Source of the DNA: a virus
Virus record (IMG/VR): IMGVR_UViG_3300018074_000006
Coordinates: 1-44,383 of that record
Reading direction: 5' to 3' (one strand)
Length of the DNA stretch: 44,383 nucleotides
Shown: piece by piece, positions 7,758-14,514 of the stretch
How the letters are laid out: the number at the start of each line of letters is the position of its first letter
Numbering within the stretch: position 1 is the first letter of the stretch
Notes under the pieces: model-generated
The model's database searches: none
Told to the model about the DNA's origin: nothing
Seen by the model: only the letters and a program-made list of their open reading frames with translations
Translations under genes and position numbers: made by a program

Positions 7758-8377
7758 CGCCCCATCTCCCGTTCCTTGACGGCCGCCAGCTGGACGGCCA
7801 AGTGTTTGTCGGTCCCCACCGCCACCGTGACGGCACGTTCCAGTTCGCGGTGCACGTTCCGGGCCACCTCGATCCAGGCCCAGGTGTTCTCCGTGGCCAG
7901 CTTGCCGAGCCGCTCCGCGAACCCGAGCGAACCCAGACAGAAGGTCCGCAGGAAGTCCGAGTTCCCCAGGCGGATTTCGTCGTACGAGTAGAACAGGAAT
8001 TCCAGTTCGTCGCACGCGCCCATGAGGCGGGCCGTCGGTTCCAGAAGCGAGCGTGCCGCCCAAAGTCCCAGGCGTTCGTCCACCTCGGCCTCGGCCGCGT
8101 CCAGCGCCGCCTTCAGCGCGGGGCTGCGCCGCTTCGCCGGGGCCGGCGTGTCGCCCACGTCGAACTCCGCGAGGTCATGCTCCAGCGCCGCCAGGATCAG
8201 CGTCTCCGGGGTCAGCGTCTCGCCGTACGCGTCGCGGAAGATCGCCACCGCGAGCATGGCCACGCCGTGCGAATGCTCGCCCACCGACTGGGGGCGGAGC
8301 ACGCGGTGGGCGTGGTAGCGGGTGAGAGTCGCGCCGCGCCGCAGTCGGTCCAGGCGCGCGTGGTCCGTGTGCTTCAT
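7754..8377 (-). CDS. HD-domain phosphohydrolase (YfbR-like 5'-deoxynucleotidase)
   Basis: 207 residues with the metal-binding pattern of YfbR-type nucleotidases: RPQSVGEHSHGVAML (H35), the LEHDLAEFDVGDTPAP box with HD at 67-68, and a later CDELEFLFY Asp. Such enzymes remove phosphate from dNMPs. The ATG has GGAGG six bases upstream and lies just after a strong terminator, so a promoter or read-through must supply this block. It is translationally coupled to the dNMP kinase. Fold assignment is firm; substrate is inferred. Confidence 0.88.
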   Translation of the reverse strand: MKHTDHARLDRLRRGATLTRYHAHRVLRPQSVGEHSHGVAMLAVAIFRDAYGETLTPETLILAALEHDLAEFDVGDTPAPAKRRSPALKAALDAAEAEVDERLGLWAARSLLEPTARLMGACDELEFLFYSYDEIRLGNSDFLRTFCLGSLGFAERLGKLATENTWAWIEVARNVHRELERAVTVAVGTDKHLAVQLAAVKEREMGR

Positions 8378-8397
8378 GCGTCCCTCCGGGAAGAAAG

Positions 8398-8424
8398 GCC
8401 GGGGGCTGACGGCCAGCCCCCGGC
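8398..8424 (-). terminator. Rho-independent terminator after the SSB-like gene
   Basis: Perfect 10-bp GC stem (8398-8407 with 8415-8424), 7-base loop, followed on the minus strand by CCTTTCTTCC. It sits 6 bases after the stop of the SSB-like gene and before the HD gene. Confidence 0.7.
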
Positions 8425-8429
8425 GGGTA

Positions 8430-9362
8430 CTAGTACACGTCGCCGTCGGCGTCGGTGCTCGAACCCTGCGGGGCTTCGAAGCCCGCGCCCGCGCCCGGCG
8501 TGCCGGCCGACTGCTCGTCCACCGGAGCGTGGGCCTTCACGGTCCCGGCCTTGATGGACGCCGCGAACGTGTGCGCCTGTTCGACCAGCCCGGCCTCGTT
8601 CATCGCCGGCTTGGTGCTGTTGGCGATCTCCACGCCGAACCAGCGGCCCTTATCGTTCGACTCGGCGACCGTCTGGAGGGTGTACACGTACGCGAAGATG
8701 GGCGGAATGAACGGGCCCTGGGACCCCTCCATCCGCTGGCCTTGCATCATGGTCAGCCAGCGACGCGCCTTCTTCAGCTGCGTGCCCTTCAGCGAGAACT
8801 GGAACGGCTGCCAGCCGTTCTCCGTGCGAACGAGCACGAAGAACTGCGCCGTGTTCTGGATCTCGTTCCCGTTGGGCAGCATGTCCTTGCGGCCCTTGCG
8901 CGTGGTCTTGGACAGGATCGGGGCGTCCGGGGCGTGGATCGCCACGAACCCGCCGCCCTGTTCGCGCGGCTTCCATTCGATGAACCGGCGCTGGTAGTAG
9001 CAAGGCACCACCTCCACGCCGTCCTCGCCGCCCCACAGTTCCTTGGTGGAGGTCGCGAAGAAGTCACCCGCCGCCGCGTTCGGCACCGTGCCGACCTGGG
9101 GCGAGTTCGACTGGAGCACGTCCAGGAACGGGATCGCGTAGTCCTCCGCGCCCGCCTCCTCCAGGCCGAAGCCCGACAGGCTTTCGAACTTCTGAAGGAT
9201 CGCGGGCAGGTTGGACCCCGCCTTGACCTTGGCCACGGCCTTGGTCTTGGGCTCCGCCGCCGTCTCGGCCGCGGGGGCCTCCTCGCGCGCGATCGGGGCC
9301 GGTGCCTCGGCGGCCTTCGCCGGGGCTTGCTTCGGGGGCGTGGGCGGTATTGCCTTCGCCAT
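8430..9362 (-). CDS. Putative single-stranded DNA-binding protein
   Basis: 310 residues. After an Ala/Pro-rich N-terminal tail of about 50 residues comes a pattern I know from phage proteins often annotated as SSB-like: EDYAIPFLDVLQSNSPQ, VEVVPCYYQRRFIEWKPRE, and FSLKGTQLKKARRWLTMM. The acidic C-terminus ends DADGDVY, like the protein-interaction tail of SSBs. ATG at 9362 has AAGGAG upstream. It neighbours a coiled-coil partner upstream and is closed by a terminator, as expected for an abundant product. SSB function is inferred from family resemblance. Confidence 0.7.
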   Translation of the reverse strand: MAKAIPPTPPKQAPAKAAEAPAPIAREEAPAAETAAEPKTKAVAKVKAGSNLPAILQKFESLSGFGLEEAGAEDYAIPFLDVLQSNSPQVGTVPNAAAGDFFATSTKELWGGEDGVEVVPCYYQRRFIEWKPREQGGGFVAIHAPDAPILSKTTRKGRKDMLPNGNEIQNTAQFFVLVRTENGWQPFQFSLKGTQLKKARRWLTMMQGQRMEGSQGPFIPPIFAYVYTLQTVAESNDKGRWFGVEIANSTKPAMNEAGLVEQAHTFAASIKAGTVKAHAPVDEQSAGTPGAGAGFEAPQGSSTDADGDVY

Positions 9363-9368
9363 GTTGCG

Positions 9369-10019
9369 CTACTCCTTGCCCCGCGGAGCCTTCAGCTTCG
9401 CGCGGCGGTATTCGGCGACCTTGAACAGTGCGAGCGGAATCGGAGCGCCGTTCTCCGTTTGCTCCTTCAGGAAGGACTTCAGCGTCGCGGGGTGCACGCC
9501 CTCGGTTTGCTTGAAGTCTACACCGATTTGGGTCAGGGCCTCGCCGATCTTCTCGGCCTGGACGCGCTGACCGCGGGCCAGCTTGACCCCGATCTCCACC
9601 TTGACGATGCCGTCGTGGCCGTTCTCGTCCAGCCACGCCAGTGCCGCGTTTACACGCTGGGCGTGGGCGGCCTCCGTCTCGTCCTTGCCCTTGCCCAGGC
9701 TGCCCGTGATTTCCTTCTGGACGGACACCTTCATCCCCTCGCTGGTGGTGAACTCGGCCACGCCGGCCTCGTCCATCGCCGCGGGGATCAGGTTCTCCAC
9801 GAGGTCGCGCAGCTTGGTGGACGCCTGGGCCTGGGCGTCGGACAGCTTCTCCAGCTGCGCCTCCAGCTGGCCGGCGCGGGTCACCATCTCGGACAGGCCG
9901 GCCAGGATGCCGTCGCCTGGGGCTGCGGCGGTGCTCGCCTTGGCTGCGCTCTCCAGGATGGCGAACGCGGTGTCCACGGTCGGGCCGGCAGGGGCCGGCT
10001 TGGGGAAGGGCTTGGCCAT
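9369..10019 (-). CDS. Replication-associated coiled-coil protein, unknown function
   Basis: 216 residues. Residues 45-75 form a coiled coil (LEAQLEKLSDAQAQASTKL). The middle has DLVENLIPAAMDEAG..FTTSEGMKVSVQKEI and AALAWLDENGHDGIVKVEI, and the end has VHPATLKSFLKEQTENG. This order recalls a phage family commonly found beside SSB-like genes and left as hypothetical. The ATG has GAGGAG eight bases upstream and is the first gene after the 10.0-10.3 kb non-coding stretch, so it probably heads the replication operon. Confidence 0.7.
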   Translation of the reverse strand: MAKPFPKPAPAGPTVDTAFAILESAAKASTAAAPGDGILAGLSEMVTRAGQLEAQLEKLSDAQAQASTKLRDLVENLIPAAMDEAGVAEFTTSEGMKVSVQKEITGSLGKGKDETEAAHAQRVNAALAWLDENGHDGIVKVEIGVKLARGQRVQAEKIGEALTQIGVDFKQTEGVHPATLKSFLKEQTENGAPIPLALFKVAEYRRAKLKAPRGKE

Positions 10020-10329
10020 TCGTGTCTCCTCGGGGTGAAGGGTGCGCCCCTGTTCGTTCGCGCCGGCCACTGGTCGGGCATCCCGGAACTTCTCACCGTC
10101 AGCGCGGGGCCACGCTGGACGCGCCGGGGGATTGCAGAATCCGTGCCGTGATGCACGGCCGCGAAAAGGGTCACCTTGCCGTGGATCGTCACCTCGGAAC
10201 GTGTCCCCGGTCACGCGGGGCTGGCATGGGGCGTGCAGTACCTGGGGCTGTCCGAACACAAGACCGCGGCACAGGGCGAACGCCAGTAGTGATTGAAAGC
10301 CGCGGGTACAGTCACCGGATGGAAAGCGA
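10020..10329. other. 310-bp non-coding stretch heading the replication operon
   Basis: It lies between the lysis terminator and the coiled-coil gene. Open frames here have Arg-rich, non-family-like translations and lack good ribosome-binding sites, so I call none. Because a terminator isolates it from upstream, a promoter for the replication block is expected here; I see no clear -35/-10 pair. Confidence 0.5.
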
Positions 10330-10365
10330 ACGGCCCCGGCGGAACTCCTTGCCCGCCGGGGCCGT
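10330..10365 (-). terminator. Terminator at the end of the lysis cassette
   Basis: Perfect 13-bp stem (10330-10342 with 10353-10365), 10-base loop, followed on the minus strand by TCGCTTTCC. It lies 7 bases after the last lysis-region stop. Confidence 0.75.
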
Positions 10366-10372
10366 CGTTCGT

Positions 10373-10621
10373 TCAGGGCTCGCGCGCCTCGGACTTCGGA
10401 TCGGGCTTGGGGTGGACGATCCACGCCTCGGACTCGGGGCAGCGCACGAACACCCACGTGCGCCCGTTCTCGTCCACGCGTTCGCCCACCGGGTAGCACG
10501 TGCCGAGTTCGCGGGGCTGATCGACGGCCGCCACTTTGTGCGGATGGTCGATCGCACCGAACGCCGCGGCGCATGGCACCACGACGAGAGCGAGCGCGAG
10601 CGCGACCAGGGCGTCCTTCAC
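10373..10621 (-). CDS. Small exported protein in lysis cassette
   Basis: 82 residues from a GTG that overlaps the previous stop (GTGA). The N-terminus MKDALVALALALVVVPCAAAFG is a signal peptide or membrane anchor. The rest has two Cys (LGTCYPVG and VRCPES), possibly a disulfide in the periplasm, and a Pro-rich end. As the last gene of the lysis block it may be a spanin-like or accessory lysis component, though no coiled coil is visible. Function not recognised. Confidence 0.6.
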   Translation of the reverse strand: MKDALVALALALVVVPCAAAFGAIDHPHKVAAVDQPRELGTCYPVGERVDENGRTWVFVRCPESEAWIVHPKPDPKSEAREP

Positions 10622-10827
10622 TGAGAACCCAGCGCGTGCCGGGCGCGCTCCAGGCGGGCCTCCAGGTCGGCCCACTCCTCGGGCGAGGGGTCCCGGTTCT
10701 GTTCCACCATCTCGCGCACCTTGGCGTTCAGCGTCTGCACCTCGGCCACCATCTCGGGGGCGTGGCGCAGTCCGAAGGCCAGGAGGTCCAGCACGCGAAG
10801 GATCAGGAGCACCATTTCGGGGGTCAT
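10618..10827 (-). CDS. Small membrane-anchored coiled-coil protein (possible inner-membrane spanin)
   Basis: 69 residues. An N-terminal hydrophobic helix (MVLLILRVLDLLAFGL) is followed by a charged helical segment (VQTLNAKVREMVEQNRD...LEARLERARHAL). This layout, next to a lipoprotein gene, resembles an inner-membrane spanin paired with an outer-membrane one. The start codon overlaps the lipoprotein stop (ATGA). The protein is shorter than typical i-spanins, so the assignment is tentative. Confidence 0.55.
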   Translation of the reverse strand: MTPEMVLLILRVLDLLAFGLRHAPEMVAEVQTLNAKVREMVEQNRDPSPEEWADLEARLERARHALGSQ

Positions 10828-11234
10828 GGCGTGGCCTCCGCGGGTGCGCCCATGTACTCCGGGGGCTCCGCGCCCTGGAGGATCAGGCCCCGCATTTCGT
10901 CAGCGAGCGCGGTCAGCACGTCGGCGGCCAGGGCCATCTTGCCCTCGTCGCCGGTGGCGATCGCCAGCTTGGCGAACCGCAGCGCCTCGCGCGCGCGCCG
11001 GTCCACCGACACCATCGCCTCCACGATCGCGGGCTCCGCGTTCGGGCTGTTCGCGTACGCGCCGGCCGCCTCCACCACGATGGTGTACGTGGACATGGCC
11101 GCGTACAGCTTTTGACCGGGCGTCTGGGCCGTGCGGAATGCCGTGCACCCCGAGAGCGTGGCGACGAGCGCCGCCAGCGCGAACACGGAGAGCACGAACG
11201 CGACGCTGCGCGCGAGTTCCTGGCGAAGGGTCAT
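10824..11234 (-). CDS. Lipoprotein in lysis cassette (possible outer-membrane spanin)
   Basis: 136 residues with a lipoprotein signal: basic start MTLRQELARS, hydrophobic VAFVLSVFALAALVATL, then lipobox LSGC with the Cys at about residue 30. The mature part is mainly helical (IVEAMVSVDRRAREALRFAKLAI). It is encoded between the holin-like gene and the membrane coiled-coil gene, which fits an outer-membrane spanin. It is longer than most o-spanins, so another surface role is possible. Confidence 0.65.
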   Translation of the reverse strand: MTLRQELARSVAFVLSVFALAALVATLSGCTAFRTAQTPGQKLYAAMSTYTIVVEAAGAYANSPNAEPAIVEAMVSVDRRAREALRFAKLAIATGDEGKMALAADVLTALADEMRGLILQGAEPPEYMGAPAEATP

Positions 11235-11236
11235 GG

Positions 11237-11443
11237 TCACGCCTTGGGGACGTTGCGACCGTAGAACCCGGACAGCACGTTCACGATCCGGCCGAAGCCC
11301 GCCGCGAACTTGTCGTCCACCTCGAACGGGGTCAGCGCCGCGAGATGCGTCAGGCCGCCCGACACCGCGAGCGCGCCCACCACGATCTCCGCCGCGTTGG
11401 CCGAGAACCAGCCCAGAACCGCGAGAACGTCGAAGCCTTCCAT
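11237..11443 (-). CDS. Holin-like small membrane protein
   Basis: 68 residues. One clear hydrophobic helix (AAEIVVGALAVSGGLTHLAAL) is followed by a TPFEVDDKFAAGFGRIVNVLSGFYGRN tail. Similar small proteins, with TP..DDK and a short amphipathic end, are common next to phage endolysins. It probably sits in the inner membrane and aids endolysin release. ATG with AGGAGG upstream, 10 bases after the endolysin stop. Holin function is inferred from size and context. Confidence 0.6.
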   Translation of the reverse strand: MEGFDVLAVLGWFSANAAEIVVGALAVSGGLTHLAALTPFEVDDKFAAGFGRIVNVLSGFYGRNVPKA

Positions 11444-11452
11444 GCGTTCCTC

Positions 11453-11860
11453 CTATGGGTCGATCAGTTCGAAGTGTACCATATCGCGGAACTTCTCGTC
11501 CGTCGTGTCCCAATCGCCATCCCAGTCCCCGCCCCACCGCAGCCGCACGCCTTGGTCGAAGGCCACGCCCATGACGAACCCGGCGAACAGCGCGAACCGT
11601 TCGAAGTTCCGCGGGGTGCTACTCCAGTCGATCGGGTACGGGGCCGCGTCCACCGCGCGCGAGGGCGTGGCGTTGTGCTTGCCGTGGGGATAGTGCAGCT
11701 TCGACGCGCCCGCGGTGAAGGCCGCCTCCTGGGCCTCGCGCCCGCGGTGCCCCTCCAGGATCTTGCAGTCCACGCGCCGGATCACGTCCAGAAACACGCG
11801 CACCAGCCGCGGGTCGGCGGTGGACAGCGCGGCGCGGGATGATGCGGAGAAGAACGGCAT
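11453..11860 (-). CDS. Endolysin, M15-family peptidase
   Basis: 135-residue peptidoglycan peptidase of the L-alanyl-D-glutamate / D,D-carboxypeptidase type. Visible motifs are VDCKILEGHRGREAQ at 30-44, HGKHNATPSRAVDAAPYPIDW at 59-79 with Zn ligands H62 and D71, LRWGGDWDGDW at 107-117, and DMVHFEL at 126-132 with the last ligand H129. It matches the compact phage form with no separate wall-binding domain or signal peptide, so it needs a holin to reach its substrate. ATG at 11860 follows the previous stop by 1 base. Confidence 0.93.
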   Translation of the reverse strand: MPFFSASSRAALSTADPRLVRVFLDVIRRVDCKILEGHRGREAQEAAFTAGASKLHYPHGKHNATPSRAVDAAPYPIDWSSTPRNFERFALFAGFVMGVAFDQGVRLRWGGDWDGDWDTTDEKFRDMVHFELIDP

Positions 11861-11861
11861 G

Positions 11862-12668
11862 TCAGTCCGTGACCGTTCGCAGGGACCGGAACAGCCCGGT
11901 GACACCGAACCCCGGCGTGGTCGGCGTGTTCGTGAGTTCGGCCGCACAGCTGGCGTAGCCGAAGTCCGAGTCCGCATCCCCGGAGATGGTGACGTGGAGC
12001 CGAACGTACCGCTTCGCCCCCGTGCCGTTGGCGTAGTAGCCGATGCGGCGGACCACGTTGGGCTCCGCCGAGGTCCACGTGAGGGTGGACTCCAGCGCGT
12101 CCAGAAGTGAGTCGGGCACCGCCGAGGAGTCGGACAGGTTCGACGCGTTGCCGTACTCCACCTGCACCACCGCGGTCCAGGGGCCCACTCCGCTGGCCAA
12201 GCCCACGGCGATGGGGAAATCCACGAACGTGAACCCGTTCGAGTCCACAATTTGGCTGGTGTAGTCGCCGAGGATGAAGCGAGACGTGGCGTCCAGGCAT
12301 CGCCGCACCGTCGGGGCCGTGCGCGGCAGCGTCGCCGTTGGCGTGATGGTCACGCGCACGTACCGCTTCCCGGAGCGCGCGCGATACCCGACGCGTCCCA
12401 CTTGGTTCGCCGCGTTTACCAGCGCCCCGGCCTCGGTCTTGTACAGGAGCGTGTCGGGAACGTCGGCCATGTCGGACCCGTCCGCTTGGTCGCCGTGCTG
12501 AATCAGAATCGGAGCGATTGCCCCCGTGACCCACGCGCCGCCGTAGGTCAGGAACTCCACCGCGTCGTACCCGATCAGGTCAAGGACTGCCGACGTGACG
12601 GATTCTCCGTCCAGCGATCTCGGGCCGATGACCACCTGGGGGCGAGAGAATGCCAGAGGGTCAGTCAC
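11862..12668 (-). CDS. Tandem double-domain virion-associated protein, paralogue B
   Basis: 268 residues made of two copies of one domain of about 125 residues. Each copy has GY/GF-F..FP, a V..V.YG/HGD..NLSD motif, VPD(T/S)LL, VGRVGY or RRIGY, and KRYVR(V/L). It is about 60% identical by eye to the next upstream gene and shares the domain with the gene right after the capsid gene. The GTG start overlaps the upstream stop (GTGA). At the end of the tail module it may decorate the tail tip or baseplate; a beta-sandwich fold is likely. No enzymatic motif is seen. Confidence 0.7.
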   Translation of the reverse strand: MTDPLAFSRPQVVIGPRSLDGESVTSAVLDLIGYDAVEFLTYGGAWVTGAIAPILIQHGDQADGSDMADVPDTLLYKTEAGALVNAANQVGRVGYRARSGKRYVRVTITPTATLPRTAPTVRRCLDATSRFILGDYTSQIVDSNGFTFVDFPIAVGLASGVGPWTAVVQVEYGNASNLSDSSAVPDSLLDALESTLTWTSAEPNVVRRIGYYANGTGAKRYVRLHVTISGDADSDFGYASCAAELTNTPTTPGFGVTGLFRSLRTVTD

Positions 12669-13486
12669 AGCGCGCCGTCGATCGTGCGGGCCGAGTAGAA
12701 CAGCCCGAGCACGGAAAAGCCCGCGGTCAGCGGGACGTTGGAAAGTTCGGCGACGGCGGAAAACTCCGCGGTCATTGTTCCGTTGCCGTTCGACTGAGGG
12801 AACCGCAGCCGAACGTACCGCTTGGCCAGGGGTGCGCCCGCATAGTAGCCGATGCGGCGGACCACGTTGGACGTGGTGCCGTTGAACATGGCGGTGGACT
12901 CCAGCGCGTCCAGGAGCGCGTCGGGCACAGCCGCAGCGTCAGACAGATTGGACTGGTCGCCGTACTGCACTTCTGGGGTGATGGACCACTTCGCGCCCAA
13001 GCCGGTGCCGACGGCGATCGGGAAGGAACAGAACGTGTACCCGAGGGTGTCCACGATTTCCGAGAACACCTGGGACGTGGACAGGACCCACAGCTGGGGA
13101 TCGTAACAGCGCCGGATCACGGGGGCGAACCCCGACAGCATCCCGGTCGGCGTGATGGTCACGCGCACGTACCGCTTCCCGGTTCCGATGCGGTAGCCGA
13201 TTTGCCCCACCTCGTTCGCCGCGTCCACCGTGGCGTTCGGGCCCACGCGATGGATCAGCACCGCGTCCGGGACCGGCACCGCGTCCGACAGGTTCGACTG
13301 TTCGCCGTGTTCGATCAGCACGGACACGCCTCCGCCAATGGTCCAGGCCCCGCCGGTGCAAAGGAACTCCACGGACTCGTACCCCCGCACGTCCAGGATG
13401 GACGAGGCGATGGCCGAATTTCCGTCCAGGGGCCGGGGCGGGATGACCACCTGAGGGCGGATGCGCGACAGGCCGCTACCGGGCAC
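12665..13486 (-). CDS. Tandem double-domain virion-associated protein, paralogue A
   Basis: 273 residues, two copies of the same domain as its downstream neighbour: RPQVVIPPRPLDG lead-in, GEQSNLSDAVPVPDAVL, GKRYVRVTITPT, then YGDQSNLSDAAAVPDALLDALES and LAKRYVRLRF. Both tandem genes open with RPQVVI.PR.LDG, so they arose by duplication. The start is a GTG at 13486 with GAGG upstream, overlapping the previous gene by 11 bases. Possibly surface-exposed structural proteins; the capsid-side relative suggests a decoration role. Confidence 0.7.
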   Translation of the reverse strand: MPGSGLSRIRPQVVIPPRPLDGNSAIASSILDVRGYESVEFLCTGGAWTIGGGVSVLIEHGEQSNLSDAVPVPDAVLIHRVGPNATVDAANEVGQIGYRIGTGKRYVRVTITPTGMLSGFAPVIRRCYDPQLWVLSTSQVFSEIVDTLGYTFCSFPIAVGTGLGAKWSITPEVQYGDQSNLSDAAAVPDALLDALESTAMFNGTTSNVVRRIGYYAGAPLAKRYVRLRFPQSNGNGTMTAEFSAVAELSNVPLTAGFSVLGLFYSARTIDGAL

Positions 13487-14021
13487 GGCCGCTACCTCGA
13501 ACAGGAGGAGCGCCCGGCGCGGGCGCAGCGGGAGGAGCGGCGGGAAGTGGCGCGGGCACTCGGATGCGGTCCTCCTCGGAAACGTCGGGGGACGGGGCCT
13601 CGCTGCGCTCGTCGTGTTCCGGGTCTTGGTCGAACATGGCCAGGGCCACGGCCTCCATGAACGCCCGCTTGGCCGGCGCGGTGGCGGCCTCGAACTGGGC
13701 GACGGCCGCCGTCATGCGCGCGCCCTCACCCAGCCGGCCGGGAAACAGCTTCAGGTTCTCGGTCACGTGGCGGACCTTCTCGCGCTCCGCCTCCAGGTTG
13801 TCCTGGAGGTCCTTGGCTGCCGCGCGCACGCGCTCCAGAATGTCGCCGCGGAATCCCGTTCGGGCGTACCACTCCACGTCAAGCCCGGCCTCCGCGCAGC
13901 GGAGGAGGTTCTCGCGCGTCCATTCCATACCGCGGGGAAAGGTCGCCTCGAACACCAGGACCTGGGGTTCGCAGGCTTTCCGCACCTTTCGCAGGTGCTC
14001 CGCCGTCAGGGTGAAGGGCAT
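13476..14021 (-). CDS. Hypothetical tail-region protein
   Basis: 181 residues. The N-terminal half looks folded and charged (LTAEHLRKVRKACEPQVLVF; WYARTGFRGDILERV), the middle is a coiled coil (DLQDNLEAEREKVRHVTENL), and the C-terminal 40 residues are Pro/Ala-rich and probably disordered. It sits between the Gp80-like fibre gene and the decoration-domain paralogues. It could be a tail-assembly or fibre-attachment factor. Not recognised. Confidence 0.6.
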   Translation of the reverse strand: MPFTLTAEHLRKVRKACEPQVLVFEATFPRGMEWTRENLLRCAEAGLDVEWYARTGFRGDILERVRAAAKDLQDNLEAEREKVRHVTENLKLFPGRLGEGARMTAAVAQFEAATAPAKRAFMEAVALAMFDQDPEHDERSEAPSPDVSEEDRIRVPAPLPAAPPAAPAPGAPPVRGSGRAR

Positions 14022-14031
14022 GGGTTCCGCC

Positions 14032-14430
14032 TCAGTTCAGCGTGATGGTGAAGTCCCCGGCCACGAACTTGGCCTCTCCGCCGGTGTTCACCGTGCGCGG
14101 GGTGGTCAGCGCGCCGTGGAACAGGAGGTTCCCCGAGGTCGAGGCGTCGAAGATGCCCACGTGGGTGATGGTGCCCCAGTTCGCGCTCGCGGTCGGGAAC
14201 GTAATGTCCGCCGTGTTCTCCGCGTCGCCGGCCACCACGGTCCACCCGTCGGTCACGGTCACGCGGGCGTAGGAGCCCGTCGCCACTTCCGTGCCGCCAC
14301 CCGCGTCCGAGGGCGCAGCCGTGAACAGCGCGACGTAGACGGACGTGATGACCGCCCAATCCGCGTCCGCCTGGGAATTGAGGATGCGGTTCAGGATCTT
14401 GGCCTCGGCGTAGTTCGACAGTGCGGCCAT
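14032..14430 (-). CDS. Phage tail fibre protein, Gp80-like
   Basis: 132 residues matching a widespread small phage structural family: MAALSNYAEAKILNRIL start, VYVALFTAAPSDAGGGTEV, GSYARVTV, NTADITFPTASANWGTITHVGIFD, GNLLFHGALTTPRTVNTGG and a final GDFTITLN. The ATG with AAGGAG upstream is chosen because the family begins with this sequence; a longer upstream frame is non-coding. It likely forms or attaches to fibres of the tail tip. Family match by memory of the consensus, not by search. Confidence 0.8.
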   Translation of the reverse strand: MAALSNYAEAKILNRILNSQADADWAVITSVYVALFTAAPSDAGGGTEVATGSYARVTVTDGWTVVAGDAENTADITFPTASANWGTITHVGIFDASTSGNLLFHGALTTPRTVNTGGEAKFVAGDFTITLN

Positions 14431-14481
14431 GTTCTCTGGATCTCCTTGCGGGGGTCGCCCGCTAGATGGGAAGTCCCGGCC

Positions 14482-14511
14482 AGGATACCACACCCCGGCC
14501 GGCTGGGGAAA
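14482..14511 (-). promoter_or_regulatory. Possible promoter before the Gp80-like fibre gene
   Basis: Extended -10-like TGGTATCCT on the minus strand (TATCCT at 14487-14482) with TTTCCC 18 bases upstream, in the 84-base gap between the LamG gene and the fibre gene. The same TTTCCC-18-TAxxCT layout precedes the probable small terminase gene. Weak evidence. Confidence 0.25.
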
Positions 14512-14514
14512 GTC

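Noticed and set aside
8322-10151. 609-residue plus-strand frame
   Set aside because: Runs antisense to the SSB-like and coiled-coil genes and through a terminator; Leu/Arg/Gly repeats typical of reverse-complement GC-rich coding DNA.
9881-10192. GTG-start frame in the 10.0-10.3 kb gap
   Set aside because: It overlaps the next gene by about 140 bases and turns into an Arg/Pro-rich shadow.
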